Below the pieces are notes generated by a model. That model was not told the DNA's origin. It saw only the letters and a program-made list of their open reading frames with translations, and did not search any database. Positions 7,785-16,871 of a stretch of DNA of 64,000 nucleotides are shown here, in pieces. Position 1 is the stretch's first letter; each line of letters starts with the position of its first letter. The stretch is from NCBI RefSeq assembly GCF_030690725.1, contig NZ_JAUYGD010000032.1, positions 1-64,000 on the forward strand, in the 5' to 3' direction. The DNA comes from Pseudomonas sp. GTDB lineage: Bacteria > Pseudomonadota > Gammaproteobacteria > Pseudomonadales > Pseudomonadaceae. The translations under genes and the position numbers were made by a program.

Positions 7785-8798
7785 TCAGTGATAGCCATCT
7801 TCTTCCGTAACCTTGCCGCGGAACACGTAATAGCTCCAGGCGGTGTACATCAGGATGAATGGGATGATGAACAGCGCGCCGACCAGGATAAAGCCCTGGC
7901 TCTGCGGCGGTGCCGCAGCCTCCCAGATGCTGATCGACGGCGGGATAATATTTGGCCACAGGCTGATGCCGAGGCCGCTGTAGCCGAGGAAGATCAGCGT
8001 CAGGGTCAGCAGGAACGGTGAGTAGTTGGCGTTGCGCGCCACCGCGCGCAGCAGCGCCCAGGTGCATAGCAGTACCAGCAGCGGCACCGGCATAAACCAG
8101 AAGATATTCGGCATGCTGAACCAGCGTTCGGCAATTTCCGTATGAGCCAATGGCGTCCACAGGCTGACGATACCGGTGACGCCGAGCAGGACGAACACCA
8201 GCGGCCGCGCCATATCGTGCATCTGCAACTGCAGGCGGCCTTCGGTCTTCATGATCAGCCAAGTGCAGCCGAGCAAGGCGTAAGCGGCAATCAGCGCCAG
8301 GCCGCAGAACAGCGAGAACGGCGTCAGCCAGTCCAGCGCGCCGCCGACATACACCCGGTCGACCACCTCGAAGCCATCGATATAAGCGCCCAGCGCCACG
8401 CCCTGGAAGAAGGTCGCGGTCAGCGAGCCACCGATAAACGCCTTGTCCCAGATATGCCGTTTGGCGGCCTTGGCCTTAAAGCGGAACTCGAAGGCCACGC
8501 CGCGAAAAATCAACCCCAGCAGCATAAAGATCAGCGGCAGGTACAGCGCGCTGAGCACCACTGCGTAGGCCAACGGAAAGGCGCCGAACAGCGCCGCGCC
8601 ACCGAGTACCAGCCAGGTTTCGTTACCGTCCCAGACCGGTGCCACGGTATTCATCATCACATCGCGCTCGCCTTCGCTTTTGACGAAGGGAAAGAGGATG
8701 CCGATGCCCAGGTCGAAGCCATCCATGACCACGTACATCATCACCCCGAAGGCGATGATCACGGCCCAGATCAGCGAAAGATCAACGCCCATATTCAA
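7785..8798 (-). CDS. cioB: Cyanide-insensitive terminal oxidase subunit II
   Basis: A 337-residue integral membrane subunit of a bd-type quinol oxidase, with eight or nine hydrophobic segments along its length. The CydB-family hallmark GNETWLVLGGAALFGAFPLAYA lies near residues 58-78, preceded by the DGFDLGIG segment. Its ATG overlaps the cioA stop codon by 4 nt, indicating translational coupling. With CioA it oxidises ubiquinol and reduces oxygen to water, without proton pumping. Confidence 0.95.
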   Translation of the reverse strand: MNMGVDLSLIWAVIIAFGVMMYVVMDGFDLGIGILFPFVKSEGERDVMMNTVAPVWDGNETWLVLGGAALFGAFPLAYAVVLSALYLPLIFMLLGLIFRGVAFEFRFKAKAAKRHIWDKAFIGGSLTATFFQGVALGAYIDGFEVVDRVYVGGALDWLTPFSLFCGLALIAAYALLGCTWLIMKTEGRLQLQMHDMARPLVFVLLGVTGIVSLWTPLAHTEIAERWFSMPNIFWFMPVPLLVLLCTWALLRAVARNANYSPFLLTLTLIFLGYSGLGISLWPNIIPPSISIWEAAAPPQSQGFILVGALFIIPFILMYTAWSYYVFRGKVTEEDGYH

Positions 8799-10234
8799 TT
8801 CCTCTCAGCCAGCGAGTCAGTTTCGCCCTCTTCCAGGCCCTCTTCGGGCGCGGACAGCGGACGGGACGGCGTGCGTTTCTGGCCAGGGCCGCCCTCGGCG
8901 GGTTCCTTGCCTTCATCGGTGATCGGGCCTTTGCGCACCAGGCGCATCATGTAGCTGATCCCCGCGCCGAACAGAGCGAAATACACCACCACGAACAGGA
9001 TCAGGGTCAGGCTCATCTGCGCAAAACTGTGCCCGGAGGAGGCATCGGCGGTGCGCATCAGGCCGTGGATAATCCAGGGCTGACGACCGATTTCCGTGGT
9101 GTACCAGCCGGCGAGGATGGCGATGATCCCCGACGGGCCCATCCACACGGCCAGATGGAGGAACGGCCGACTTTGAAACAGCTTGCCGCGGCTGCGTAGC
9201 CACAGGCCCCATAGACCAGTGAGGATCATCAGCATGCCCAGGCCGACCATGATCCGGAAGGTCCAGAACACGATGGTTGAGTTGGGCCGGTCTTCCTTGG
9301 CGAACTCTTTGAGCGCCGGCACCTGCTTGTCCAGGCTGTGGGTCAGGATCAGGCTGCCGAGGGCGGGAATTTCGATCTTGAAGCGGGTTTCCTCGCGCTC
9401 CATATCCGGCCAGCCGAACAGGATCAGCGGGGTCGGCTCATCGCCGTGGTTTTCCCAGTGGCCCTCGATGGCGGCGATCTTCGCTGGCTGATACTTGAGG
9501 GTATTCAGACCATGGAAGTCGCCAATTACCGCCTGGATCGGCGCCACGAGCAACGCCATCCACATGGCCATCGACAGCATCTTGCGGATTGCCGGGTTAT
9601 CGCGGCCGCGCAGCAGGTGCCAGGCCGCCGACGCACCGACGAAGAAGGCGGTGGCGAGGAACGCCGCCGTGGCCATATGCGCCAGGCGGTAAGGGAACGA
9701 CGGGTTGAACACCACGGCGAACCAGTCCACCGGGATCACCCGGCCGTCGATGATCTCGAAGCCCTGCGGGGTGTGCATCCAGCTGTTGGAAGCAAGAATC
9801 CAGAAAGTCGAAATCAGCGTGCCGACCGCAACCATCACCGTGGAGAAGAAGTGCAGGCCCGGGCCGACGCGGTTCCAGCCAAACAGCATGACGCCAAGAA
9901 AGCCCGCTTCGAGAAAGAACGCAGTCAGTACTTCATAGGTCAGCAGCGGCCCGGTGACCGCACCGGCAAAGTCGGAGAAGGCGCTCCAGTTGGTGCCGAA
10001 CTGGTAAGCCATGACCAGACCGGAAACCACGCCCATGCCGAAGTTGACCGCAAATATCTTCGCCCAGAAGTGGTACAGGTCGCGGTAAACCTCCTCCCCG
10101 GTCTTCAGCCACAGCCCTTCGAGCACCGCCAGGTAACTGGCCAGGCCGATGGTGATGGCCGGAAAAATGATGTGAAAGGAGATGGTGAAAGCGAACTGGA
10201 TTCGAGCGAGGTCGAGAGCCTCCAATCCAAACAT
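8795..10234 (-). CDS. cioA: Cyanide-insensitive terminal oxidase subunit I
   Basis: A 479-residue quinol oxidase subunit carrying the haems. H21 in FTISFHIIFP is the expected axial ligand of one b haem, and GRQPWIIHG (about residues 391-399) is the conserved quinol-side motif. The periplasmic Q-loop lacks the long E. coli-type insertion, which places it in the CIO subfamily that tolerates cyanide. In P. aeruginosa cioAB responds to oxygen and cyanide and is repressed by Anr; a matching dyad lies 140-153 bp upstream. The C-terminal 40 residues are cytoplasmic, polar and low-complexity. Confidence 0.95.
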   Translation of the reverse strand: MFGLEALDLARIQFAFTISFHIIFPAITIGLASYLAVLEGLWLKTGEEVYRDLYHFWAKIFAVNFGMGVVSGLVMAYQFGTNWSAFSDFAGAVTGPLLTYEVLTAFFLEAGFLGVMLFGWNRVGPGLHFFSTVMVAVGTLISTFWILASNSWMHTPQGFEIIDGRVIPVDWFAVVFNPSFPYRLAHMATAAFLATAFFVGASAAWHLLRGRDNPAIRKMLSMAMWMALLVAPIQAVIGDFHGLNTLKYQPAKIAAIEGHWENHGDEPTPLILFGWPDMEREETRFKIEIPALGSLILTHSLDKQVPALKEFAKEDRPNSTIVFWTFRIMVGLGMLMILTGLWGLWLRSRGKLFQSRPFLHLAVWMGPSGIIAILAGWYTTEIGRQPWIIHGLMRTADASSGHSFAQMSLTLILFVVVYFALFGAGISYMMRLVRKGPITDEGKEPAEGGPGQKRTPSRPLSAPEEGLEEGETDSLAERN

Positions 10235-10373
10235 GGCGTTTCCTCAGTCAGGTGATACGGGGCACGGCCACGGGCGCGCATGCCAGTCACGGGTATTCAG
10301 TCGGGGGATTATTGTTCTGGGTGAGGCAACTAGCGAGCAGGGCAAAAGCCCTCACAACCGCACGCCGAAGGTG

Positions 10374-10387
10374 TTGACGCGGGTCAA
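10374..10387. promoter_or_regulatory. Anr (FNR-type) dyad upstream of cioA
   Basis: TTGACGCGGGTCAA is a perfect TTGAC-N4-GTCAA dyad. A minus-strand -10-like AATAAT lies about 65 bp closer to cioA, so Anr here would not be in the class II activator position. That fits modulation or repression better than simple activation. Confidence 0.65.
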
Positions 10388-10471
10388 TGCATGTACAGAG
10401 AGTAGCGTTTGCCGGGGCAAGTTCAGCTGTGGTCGATTGTCGCGCGACCGGCTGTCACAAGGGCTTGCGCC

Positions 10472-11050
10472 TTATAACAGCGCTTCTGGTCGATCAACAT
10501 CGCGCAGCACGCCAGGATCATCTACAACGATGCCGTGGCAAGCGGCTGGGTTGGTTTGCAACAGCGCGCGCGCACCTTCATCACCGAGCAGGTCCTGCAA
10601 TTGCGGCCAGAATTCACGGCCGAACAGTACCGGGTGGCCGCGTTGGCCGTCGTGCAGCGGGTAGACGATGCGCTCGGCAGCCGCCTGGCTGGCGAGCTGG
10701 CGCAGGCTGCCTGCGGCGACCCAGGGCATATCGCCGAGCAACACGGCGATAGCCTCGGCATCCTGCCCGGCCAGGGCGCGCATGCCGGCAGTCAGGCTGT
10801 GGCCCATGCCCTGGTCGGCATCGCTGCAGCGGATAATCCGGCAGGCGTCCGCCAAGCCCAGTGCCTGCGTATCATCGTCCACGCGCAGCACCACATGCAC
10901 CTGCGCGAACACCTGCAACGCTTGCTCGACACTGGCGGCCAACAGACTGCGCCCGTCCGACAAACGGGCCAGACGCTTGTCGCTGCCAAAACGCTTGCCG
11001 CGACCGGCAGCGAGCATCAAGGCGAGCACCCTGGGCATACTAGAGCGCAT
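10472..11050 (-). CDS. mocA: MocA-type molybdenum cofactor cytidylyltransferase
   Basis: A 192-residue nucleotidyltransferase predicted to convert molybdopterin-Mo and CTP to the dinucleotide cofactor (MCD) used by xanthine-oxidase-family enzymes. The N-terminal signature LMLAAGRGKRFGSDK (about residues 11-25), the QGMGHSL region near 80 and LLGDMPW near 102 match MocA/MobA-like enzymes. It overlaps the end of xdhC by 11 nt, so it is the last gene of the molybdenum hydroxylase operon. A start at the second Met (11038) is also possible. CTP rather than GTP use is inferred from the operon. Confidence 0.85.
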   Translation of the reverse strand: MRSSMPRVLALMLAAGRGKRFGSDKRLARLSDGRSLLAASVEQALQVFAQVHVVLRVDDDTQALGLADACRIIRCSDADQGMGHSLTAGMRALAGQDAEAIAVLLGDMPWVAAGSLRQLASQAAAERIVYPLHDGQRGHPVLFGREFWPQLQDLLGDEGARALLQTNPAACHGIVVDDPGVLRDVDRPEALL

Positions 11051-12011
11051 CCCGCGCCAGGCCGTTGCGCACCCGCAGGATGTCGGCGAGTACCGCTAGA
11101 GCGATTTCCGCCGGGGTCTTGCTGCCCAGGTTCAGGCCAATCGGCGCGATAATCCGCGCCAGCTGGGCATCATCCAGGCCGCCTACCCGGCGCAGGCGTT
11201 CGAAGCGTTTGCTGCTGGTGACCATGGAGCCCATCACGCCGATATAGAACGCTGGAGTGCGCACCGCTTCGATCATTGCCAGATCGTCGATACGCGGGTC
11301 ATGGGTCAGCGCCACCACGGCGGTGTCGGCATGGCAGCCGCCGAGACGGATCACCTCGGACGGCAGCTCGCGGCGGATTTCCACTCCTGGCAAGTCGACG
11401 CCCTGCAGCACTTCATCACGCGGATCACAGAGCACTACCTCGAAGCCCAACCCCTGAGCGAACTGCGCACACACCTGCGCCACCGAGGAGTAGCCCGCCA
11501 GCAACAAGCGCTGGGCCGCACCGACGCGCAAACGCAGCAGATTCGGCTGACGTTCAACTCTTGGCCCCTGCGTGTTATCGGCCAGCAAGCGGCGCTCGCC
11601 GCTAGGTAATGCCACTTCGCGGATCAGCCGGCGCTGGCCCGCCAAGGCGCTTTCCAACTCACGCAGATGCGCCTGCACCGCGCAGTCGGCTGGCAGGTTT
11701 TCCACCAGCACTTCCAGCACGCCACCGCAGGGCAGGCTGATCTGCGAACGCGGGTCGCTGCCATCGCCGTAGCGCACCAGTTGCACAGGTTCAGGAAAGG
11801 CGCCGGCGGCCAGGCGTTCAAGAAACTCATCCTCAACGCAACCACCGGACAACGAGCCGATCCACTCGCCGCTTGTAGTGGCGGCCAGCAGCGAACCCGG
11901 CGCGCGCGGCGCCGAGCCGTAGGTGCTCAGCACCGTACACAGCCACACGCGCTGCCCCGCCGCCGACCATTGCAGCGCCTGGCGCACTACCAGCAGATCA
12001 AGGTGCTGCAT
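11040..12011 (-). CDS. xdhC: XdhC-family molybdenum enzyme maturation factor
   Basis: A 323-residue accessory protein that, in the family, binds the sulfurated Mo cofactor and inserts it into the partner hydroxylase. The N-terminal XdhC/CoxI domain includes YGSAPRAPGSLLA near residue 30 and SGGCVEDEFLERL near 55; the C-terminal Rossmann-like domain carries LLLAGYSSVAQVCAQFA near 167 and ALTHDPRIDDLAM near 232. It lies between the cytochrome c gene and mocA on one transcript. Confidence 0.88.
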   Translation of the reverse strand: MQHLDLLVVRQALQWSAAGQRVWLCTVLSTYGSAPRAPGSLLAATTSGEWIGSLSGGCVEDEFLERLAAGAFPEPVQLVRYGDGSDPRSQISLPCGGVLEVLVENLPADCAVQAHLRELESALAGQRRLIREVALPSGERRLLADNTQGPRVERQPNLLRLRVGAAQRLLLAGYSSVAQVCAQFAQGLGFEVVLCDPRDEVLQGVDLPGVEIRRELPSEVIRLGGCHADTAVVALTHDPRIDDLAMIEAVRTPAFYIGVMGSMVTSSKRFERLRRVGGLDDAQLARIIAPIGLNLGSKTPAEIALAVLADILRVRNGLARDAL

Positions 12012-12027
12012 CAGGCTTCACCCGGCC

Positions 12028-13236
12028 TCAATGGCCCTTCTCGCTGCGCAACTGGCTGACCTGCTGCGGGCTCAGCTCAGCGTTCTGGCCGCCCCAGGTC
12101 TGCCGCAGGTAATGCAGCAGGTCGCGCATCTGCCCGTCATCCAGCTTGTCACTGAAGCCCGGCATTGGCTGCATGCGCTCGAAACCGGTGAACTGCTGCT
12201 CCTTGATGCCGTCATCGATCACCCGCAACAGGTTGCGCGCCTCGTTCAGGCGCAGGGTGGTGTTGCCATCCATGGCTACGGCCACATGCGGCACACCCTC
12301 GCCCGCCACGCCATGGCAACCGGCACAGAGGTTGAGGTAGTGCTGGCGGCCCTGCTGGGCGCTGTCATCGAGCTGCTCGAAGGCCACCGCGCTGACCTTG
12401 CGCGGCGCCGGCGGCTGATCGCCAAGCAGATAGGTGGCCATGGCCTTGTGGTCATCCAGCGGCAGGTACTGGGTGCTGTGGTGCAGCACCGGGTACATCT
12501 CGTTGAACATCGAGCCCTGGGCGCTGATGCCGTGTTTGAGGAAGGTCGCCAGGTCGTCGGTGCTCCAGCCGCGCTCGGCCAGGTCCTCGGCGAGCAGGCT
12601 GGGGGCCTCGTAACCGAGCAGTACACCGCCCTGCAGACGCTGATCCTGCTGCAACGCGCCGAGGGCATTGCGCGGCGTGTGGCACTCGCCGCAGTGGCCC
12701 AGCGCCTCGACCAAGTACTGGCCGCGCTGCCAGGTCTCGCTTTTGCCTTCGGCCGGCAGCAGTTGCACGCGGTTCTTGTAGAGCATGTTCCAGAAGCTCA
12801 GGCCGAAACGCACATTGAACGGGAAGCTCAGGCTGGTTTGCGGGCTGGGTTTGGCAATCGGCTCCAGGCTCATCAGGTAGGCGTAGATGGCGTCGGAGTC
12901 TTCGCGTTTGAGCAGGTGATAGGAGGTGTAGGGCATCGCCGGATAGAGCTTGCTGCCGTCACGCCGCTCACCTTCGGCCACCGCGCGGTAGAAGTCATCG
13001 GCGCTGTACTCGCCGATGCCGTACTGCTTATCCGGGGTGATGTTGGTGCCATAGATGGTGCCGAACGGCGACTCCAGCGGCAGGCCGCCGGCGTACTCGG
13101 CACCACCTTCGACGCTGTGGCAGGCCACGCAGTCGGCGGCGCGGGCCAGGTACTTGCCGCGCTCAAGCAGTTGCTTATCGGCGGCCTGGGCAGCCAACGG
13201 CAGCAACAGGGCGGCAGCAATCAGAATGTTCTTCAT
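12028..13236 (-). CDS. Triheme cytochrome c, electron acceptor of the Mo hydroxylase
   Basis: A 402-residue exported cytochrome with a Sec signal peptide (MKNILIAAALLLPLAAQA) and three c-type haem sites, CVACH, CGECH and CAGCH, near residues 34, 180 and 312. The same domain arrangement occurs in cytochrome subunits of alcohol, aldehyde and nicotinate-type dehydrogenases, which pass electrons to the respiratory chain. AAGGAAGG precedes the ATG; an in-frame start at 13443 lies inside the upstream gene and is rejected. The start is 2 nt after the iron-sulfur subunit's stop codon. Confidence 0.9.
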   Translation of the reverse strand: MKNILIAAALLLPLAAQAADKQLLERGKYLARAADCVACHSVEGGAEYAGGLPLESPFGTIYGTNITPDKQYGIGEYSADDFYRAVAEGERRDGSKLYPAMPYTSYHLLKREDSDAIYAYLMSLEPIAKPSPQTSLSFPFNVRFGLSFWNMLYKNRVQLLPAEGKSETWQRGQYLVEALGHCGECHTPRNALGALQQDQRLQGGVLLGYEAPSLLAEDLAERGWSTDDLATFLKHGISAQGSMFNEMYPVLHHSTQYLPLDDHKAMATYLLGDQPPAPRKVSAVAFEQLDDSAQQGRQHYLNLCAGCHGVAGEGVPHVAVAMDGNTTLRLNEARNLLRVIDDGIKEQQFTGFERMQPMPGFSDKLDDGQMRDLLHYLRQTWGGQNAELSPQQVSQLRSEKGH

Positions 13237-13238
13237 GC

Positions 13239-13778
13239 TTAACCTTCCTTGACCAGGCCGAGGGACTCCACCACATCGCGCGCGGCGTTGTAGTAGCGCA
13301 CGTAGCCGGTGCAGCGACAGATATGCTTGCCCAGGGCGTCTTCGATCTCGCCTTCCAGTTCGCTGCGCTTGACCGGCTGACGCTGGAGTTTTTCCACCAG
13401 CACGGTCGCGGCGTTGACATAGCCAGGGGTGCAGTAGCTGCACTGGAAGGCAAACTGATCGACGAACTTCTGCTGGATCGGGTTGAGCTGGCTGACCTCG
13501 CCCTGGGCATCACGTTTGGCGTGGCCCTCGATGGTGCGGATGCGCTTGCCGTCGAAGAAATGTGCGCCGGTGATGCAGGTGCGGATTTCTTCGCTGGTGC
13601 CGTCGGGCTTGTCGAGGATCGCCACACAGGCGTGGCACACACCCTGACCGCAGCCCAGGCGCGAGCCGGTGAGGTTCAGGTATTCATGGAGAAAGTCGAT
13701 CATCATCAGGTCGTCGGCCACTTCCATCGGGCCGACTGCCTGGCTGTTGATAATCATGCTGAGCAGGCGCTTAGCCAT
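13239..13778 (-). CDS. 2Fe-2S subunit of a molybdenum hydroxylase (IorA type)
   Basis: A 179-residue small subunit with two 2Fe-2S clusters. The plant-type ferredoxin cluster uses cysteines around GCGQGVCHAC (about residues 42-51) plus C68; the helical second domain has CSYC (about 113-116) and CRC (about 154-156). It shuttles electrons from the Mo centre to the cytochrome. It has no signal peptide, so it is probably exported folded with the Tat-signal-bearing large subunit. Its ATG overlaps the large-subunit stop by 8 nt. Confidence 0.9.
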   Translation of the reverse strand: MAKRLLSMIINSQAVGPMEVADDLMMIDFLHEYLNLTGSRLGCGQGVCHACVAILDKPDGTSEEIRTCITGAHFFDGKRIRTIEGHAKRDAQGEVSQLNPIQQKFVDQFAFQCSYCTPGYVNAATVLVEKLQRQPVKRSELEGEIEDALGKHICRCTGYVRYYNAARDVVESLGLVKEG

Positions 13779-16599
13779 GGAGGGCCTCCTTGATGCGGGC
13801 CGGAGTCAGGGGAAGGTCGCGCAGGCGCTTGCCGGTGGCGTGAGCCACCGCGTTGACGATGGCGCCGACCACCGGAATCATCACCACTTCGGCGATGCCC
13901 TTGGCCGGGTCACTGGGCGACAGCGGCGGCAGAATCTCCGCGCTTTGCGACCACACCGCGCAGTCCTTGGCGCGCGGTAGCTGGTAGCGGTTGAAGTTCC
14001 ACGTGCCGTCGCCGGGGCCGCCTTCGTACAGCGGCATTTCTTCCAGCAGCGCGTGGCCAATGCCCATGGCGATGCCGCCTTCAAGCTGACCTAGCACAAG
14101 TTCTTCGACGATCACCCGGCCGCACTCGAGCCAGGAGTGATGGTTGATCACCCGCGCCTCGCCGTTGCCCTTGTTGACCTTGACCTCGACCAGCGTGGCC
14201 ACCGGGCTGTAGTAGGTGACCATGGCGTTGTTCAGCTGGGTCACCGGGTACTTGATGCTGACGCGGTCAAGCAGGTGGAAGCCGTTGCGAGTCATCTGCG
14301 CTTTCTGCGCGGCGGTTGCACCGTCACCGTATTTCACCGCCAGGGCATCCAGCGGCACGCGCTCGCGCTGGCCGTTGATCTCGAACTCGCCCTCAGCCCA
14401 GCTCCAGCGGTTGAAGCCGTGCACGCTGATGCCGGTGACCAAACCTAGTTCGTGGGCCTTGTGCGCCAGCAGCTTGAACGGAATCGGCGGCATGCCGTCA
14501 GCGGTCAGTTTGCCCTCGACCCAATGCGCATTCTCGCGGCGTACCACATAAGGGTTGGCCAGCCCGCCGTGTTCGCCACGGCCCCATATGGCCAGAGCCG
14601 CCGGCCACAGGCCGTGAATAAACAGCAGCCGCGCCGCCTCGCGGGTGGAGTGCCCAGTGTAGTAGGACGAGTTGGTTGCCGAGGAAGGCGAGGCCAACTT
14701 GCCGACCCAGCGCGGGTTGCGCAGCGCGGCGTCCTGCTCGGTCTGGCTGATGATGTAGGGGTTGCCACTGGTGGTCAGGGCCAGTTCGCTCCACTCGGTT
14801 TCGCCGGTCTTGATTTCATCGGCGGGCTGACCGAGGTAGTCGGCGACCAGCAGGGCCTGCGAAGTGGCCATGCCGGTACCCATGTCGATGGCGATCTGGC
14901 GCAGGCTGACGCGGCCGTCGGCGCTGAACTCCAGGCTGGCCATCGGCGCTTCGGAGCCGGTGCCGAAGTCCTTCTGGCAGATGGCGAAACCGACGCCATA
15001 GAGGTTGTCCGGGTCTTCGGCATCAAAGCGCTGCTTACGCGCAACGCGGTTCTTCCAGATGTCGTGCTGCGCCGCCTTGTCGAGAATTTCGTCGAGGCGC
15101 AGCGCACCTGCCGGGATCGCGCCCTGGGTGTTCTTCATGCCGGACTGAAACACGTTTTTCTTGCGCAACTCGATGGCATCGAGGTTCAGCCGCCCGGCCA
15201 CTTCGTCCACCATCATCTCGGTGGCGGCCATGGTCTGCAGGGTGCCGTAACCGCGCATCGAACCGGCTTCCACACCGCGCGAATAGTAGGCGGTAGCGGC
15301 CAGATCGCTGCGCGGCAGGTAATAGATCGATTGCGCTGCGGTGGCGCCGACTGCGGCCACCGAGGAGCTGTAATTGGCGCGACCACCGCCGTCGACATCC
15401 ATGTGTGCACGGAATATCTGGAAGCTGTGGTCCTGCTTGTTCACCGCCAACTGGTAGTGCATGTCGAAGGGGTGACGCTTAATGCCGCTCTGGAACTGCT
15501 CGTAGCGGTCATTGGCCAGACGCACCGGCACCCCGTCGCCGTAGATCGCGGCCAGGGCAGCGTAGAAGACGTGGATGTTGTTGTCCTTGGAGCCATAACC
15601 GACGGTGTAGCCGGGGTGCATGCTGAGTTTCTTCACGCCAAAGCGCGACGGCGCGAGCATATGCGCGGTCTGCTCGGCCACCTCAAACGGGCACTGGGTG
15701 GCGACCACAAAATGCAGGGTGCCGCTGGCCACGTCGAACCAGCCGTTGCCGTTGTCGGCTTCCAGCGCGGCCGGCTCGATGGACTGGGTGGTGAAACGCT
15801 CATCGAACACCAGCCAGTCGCTCGGCGGGGTCTGCAGCTGGTTGAGCATCTGTTCGGCGTGATGCAGGCCCTGCTGAGTCAGGTCGCCACTGACCTTGCC
15901 TTCGCCCCAGGCCGGTTTACGGTTGTGGATCAGCGGGAACAGCATGCTGTCCTTGAGGCTGGAGAAGGTGTCGGGCTCGAACGGCGTGCTACCGCCGACG
16001 CGCACGAAACGGAAACTGCCGTAAGGGTCGCTCTGGAACGCCGGCGCTTGCTCGCCGTAGCGGATCACCTTGTCGTTGAACTTGAGGATGTTCTTGGCCT
16101 GACGATAGCGCTCGAAGTCATGCCAGATCAGCAGCGCCACCGGGTGGCCGATAAACATCGGCACCTGGCCTTCGGGCAGCAGCGGATCAAGGTTGTGGCC
16201 GTCCGGGAAGCTGATGCCGTCCTTGACCAGATCACTGGCGGTCACTACACGTTGCGGCTGCAACTCGGTCGGCAGCACCGACAGATCGAAGCCCTGGTAC
16301 AGCTGCTCGGTGCGCGTGGCCTTGAGCAACAGCGCATGGCCTTGCTGCTGCGGCCAGCCGGGCATGTCCTTGGCGCGAATGTCGCGGGCAAACACCTTGG
16401 CCCCGCAGGCCTTGGACACCCCATCAATACGCGCCACCGCCTTGCCGCTGGCGTCATACCAGGGCTGCGGCATGCGCGTGACGCGCTCTTCGAACAATGC
16501 GGCAAACGCCTTGCTGCCCAACGGGGCGAAGCTGATGCCGATACCGGCGATGACGCTGCCTTGCAGAAAGGCGCGGCGGGATAACTCAGGAGTGGACAT
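13771..16599 (-). CDS. Molybdopterin-binding large subunit, xanthine oxidase family (IorB type)
   Basis: A 942-residue catalytic subunit with a Tat signal (SRRAFLQGSVIAGIGISFAP, residues 7-26). Recognisable Mo-hydroxylase features are RIAIDMGTGMATSQALL-like cofactor loops mid-chain and the C-terminal GIAEVVMIPVVGAIVNAV segment with the expected catalytic glutamate. The subunit set (separate large, 2Fe-2S and cytochrome c) matches isoquinoline/aldehyde/nicotinate-type periplasmic dehydrogenases, but the substrate cannot be read from sequence. The ATG at 16599 follows GAGGAA; the 25 extra residues of a longer frame do not resemble a signal peptide. First gene of the operon running to mocA. Confidence 0.9.
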   Translation of the reverse strand: MSTPELSRRAFLQGSVIAGIGISFAPLGSKAFAALFEERVTRMPQPWYDASGKAVARIDGVSKACGAKVFARDIRAKDMPGWPQQQGHALLLKATRTEQLYQGFDLSVLPTELQPQRVVTASDLVKDGISFPDGHNLDPLLPEGQVPMFIGHPVALLIWHDFERYRQAKNILKFNDKVIRYGEQAPAFQSDPYGSFRFVRVGGSTPFEPDTFSSLKDSMLFPLIHNRKPAWGEGKVSGDLTQQGLHHAEQMLNQLQTPPSDWLVFDERFTTQSIEPAALEADNGNGWFDVASGTLHFVVATQCPFEVAEQTAHMLAPSRFGVKKLSMHPGYTVGYGSKDNNIHVFYAALAAIYGDGVPVRLANDRYEQFQSGIKRHPFDMHYQLAVNKQDHSFQIFRAHMDVDGGGRANYSSSVAAVGATAAQSIYYLPRSDLAATAYYSRGVEAGSMRGYGTLQTMAATEMMVDEVAGRLNLDAIELRKKNVFQSGMKNTQGAIPAGALRLDEILDKAAQHDIWKNRVARKQRFDAEDPDNLYGVGFAICQKDFGTGSEAPMASLEFSADGRVSLRQIAIDMGTGMATSQALLVADYLGQPADEIKTGETEWSELALTTSGNPYIISQTEQDAALRNPRWVGKLASPSSATNSSYYTGHSTREAARLLFIHGLWPAALAIWGRGEHGGLANPYVVRRENAHWVEGKLTADGMPPIPFKLLAHKAHELGLVTGISVHGFNRWSWAEGEFEINGQRERVPLDALAVKYGDGATAAQKAQMTRNGFHLLDRVSIKYPVTQLNNAMVTYYSPVATLVEVKVNKGNGEARVINHHSWLECGRVIVEELVLGQLEGGIAMGIGHALLEEMPLYEGGPGDGTWNFNRYQLPRAKDCAVWSQSAEILPPLSPSDPAKGIAEVVMIPVVGAIVNAVAHATGKRLRDLPLTPARIKEALHG

Positions 16600-16704
16600 G
16601 TCCGTTCCTCGGGGCCAGAGCAGCCTGGCCATTTGCGTGAACAAAAGAGAGACAGGCGCACCGCTTACAAGCACGGAGCAGAATCAGCGTAGACGACAGA
16701 TTTA

Positions 16705-16720
16705 TTGACCTGAAAGTCAA
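16705..16720. promoter_or_regulatory. Palindrome between the Mo-hydroxylase operon and the MFS gene
   Basis: TTGACCTGAAAGTCAA has 7-bp arms with one mismatch around a 2-bp centre. It lies in the 272-bp divergent region, about 106 bp from the hydroxylase start. The spacing differs from the Anr consensus; a dimeric repressor or LysR-type site is possible. No regulator gene is adjacent. Confidence 0.3.
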
Positions 16721-16871
16721 ATTCTACCCAAGTCATTGCCACAACAGAATAAAAACCTGCCTTTAAAGTCAGATAAGTTTGCCGCCGCGCCTCTAAAGCG
16801 GGCTTCAGCATGCCACTCACCCGGCCGCATGCTAGGCTGCGCCTCCCGCCAGCCGTGCGAGTTGTTCGGCC

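Noticed and set aside
12028..13443. Long form of the triheme cytochrome starting at 13443
   Set aside because: The extra 69 residues overlap the iron-sulfur subunit gene and precede a perfect signal peptide with its own ribosome site.
14452..16584. A 710-codon plus-strand frame opposite the Mo-hydroxylase large subunit
   Set aside because: Antisense shadow of a clearly real Tat-signal gene; no start signal and no domains.
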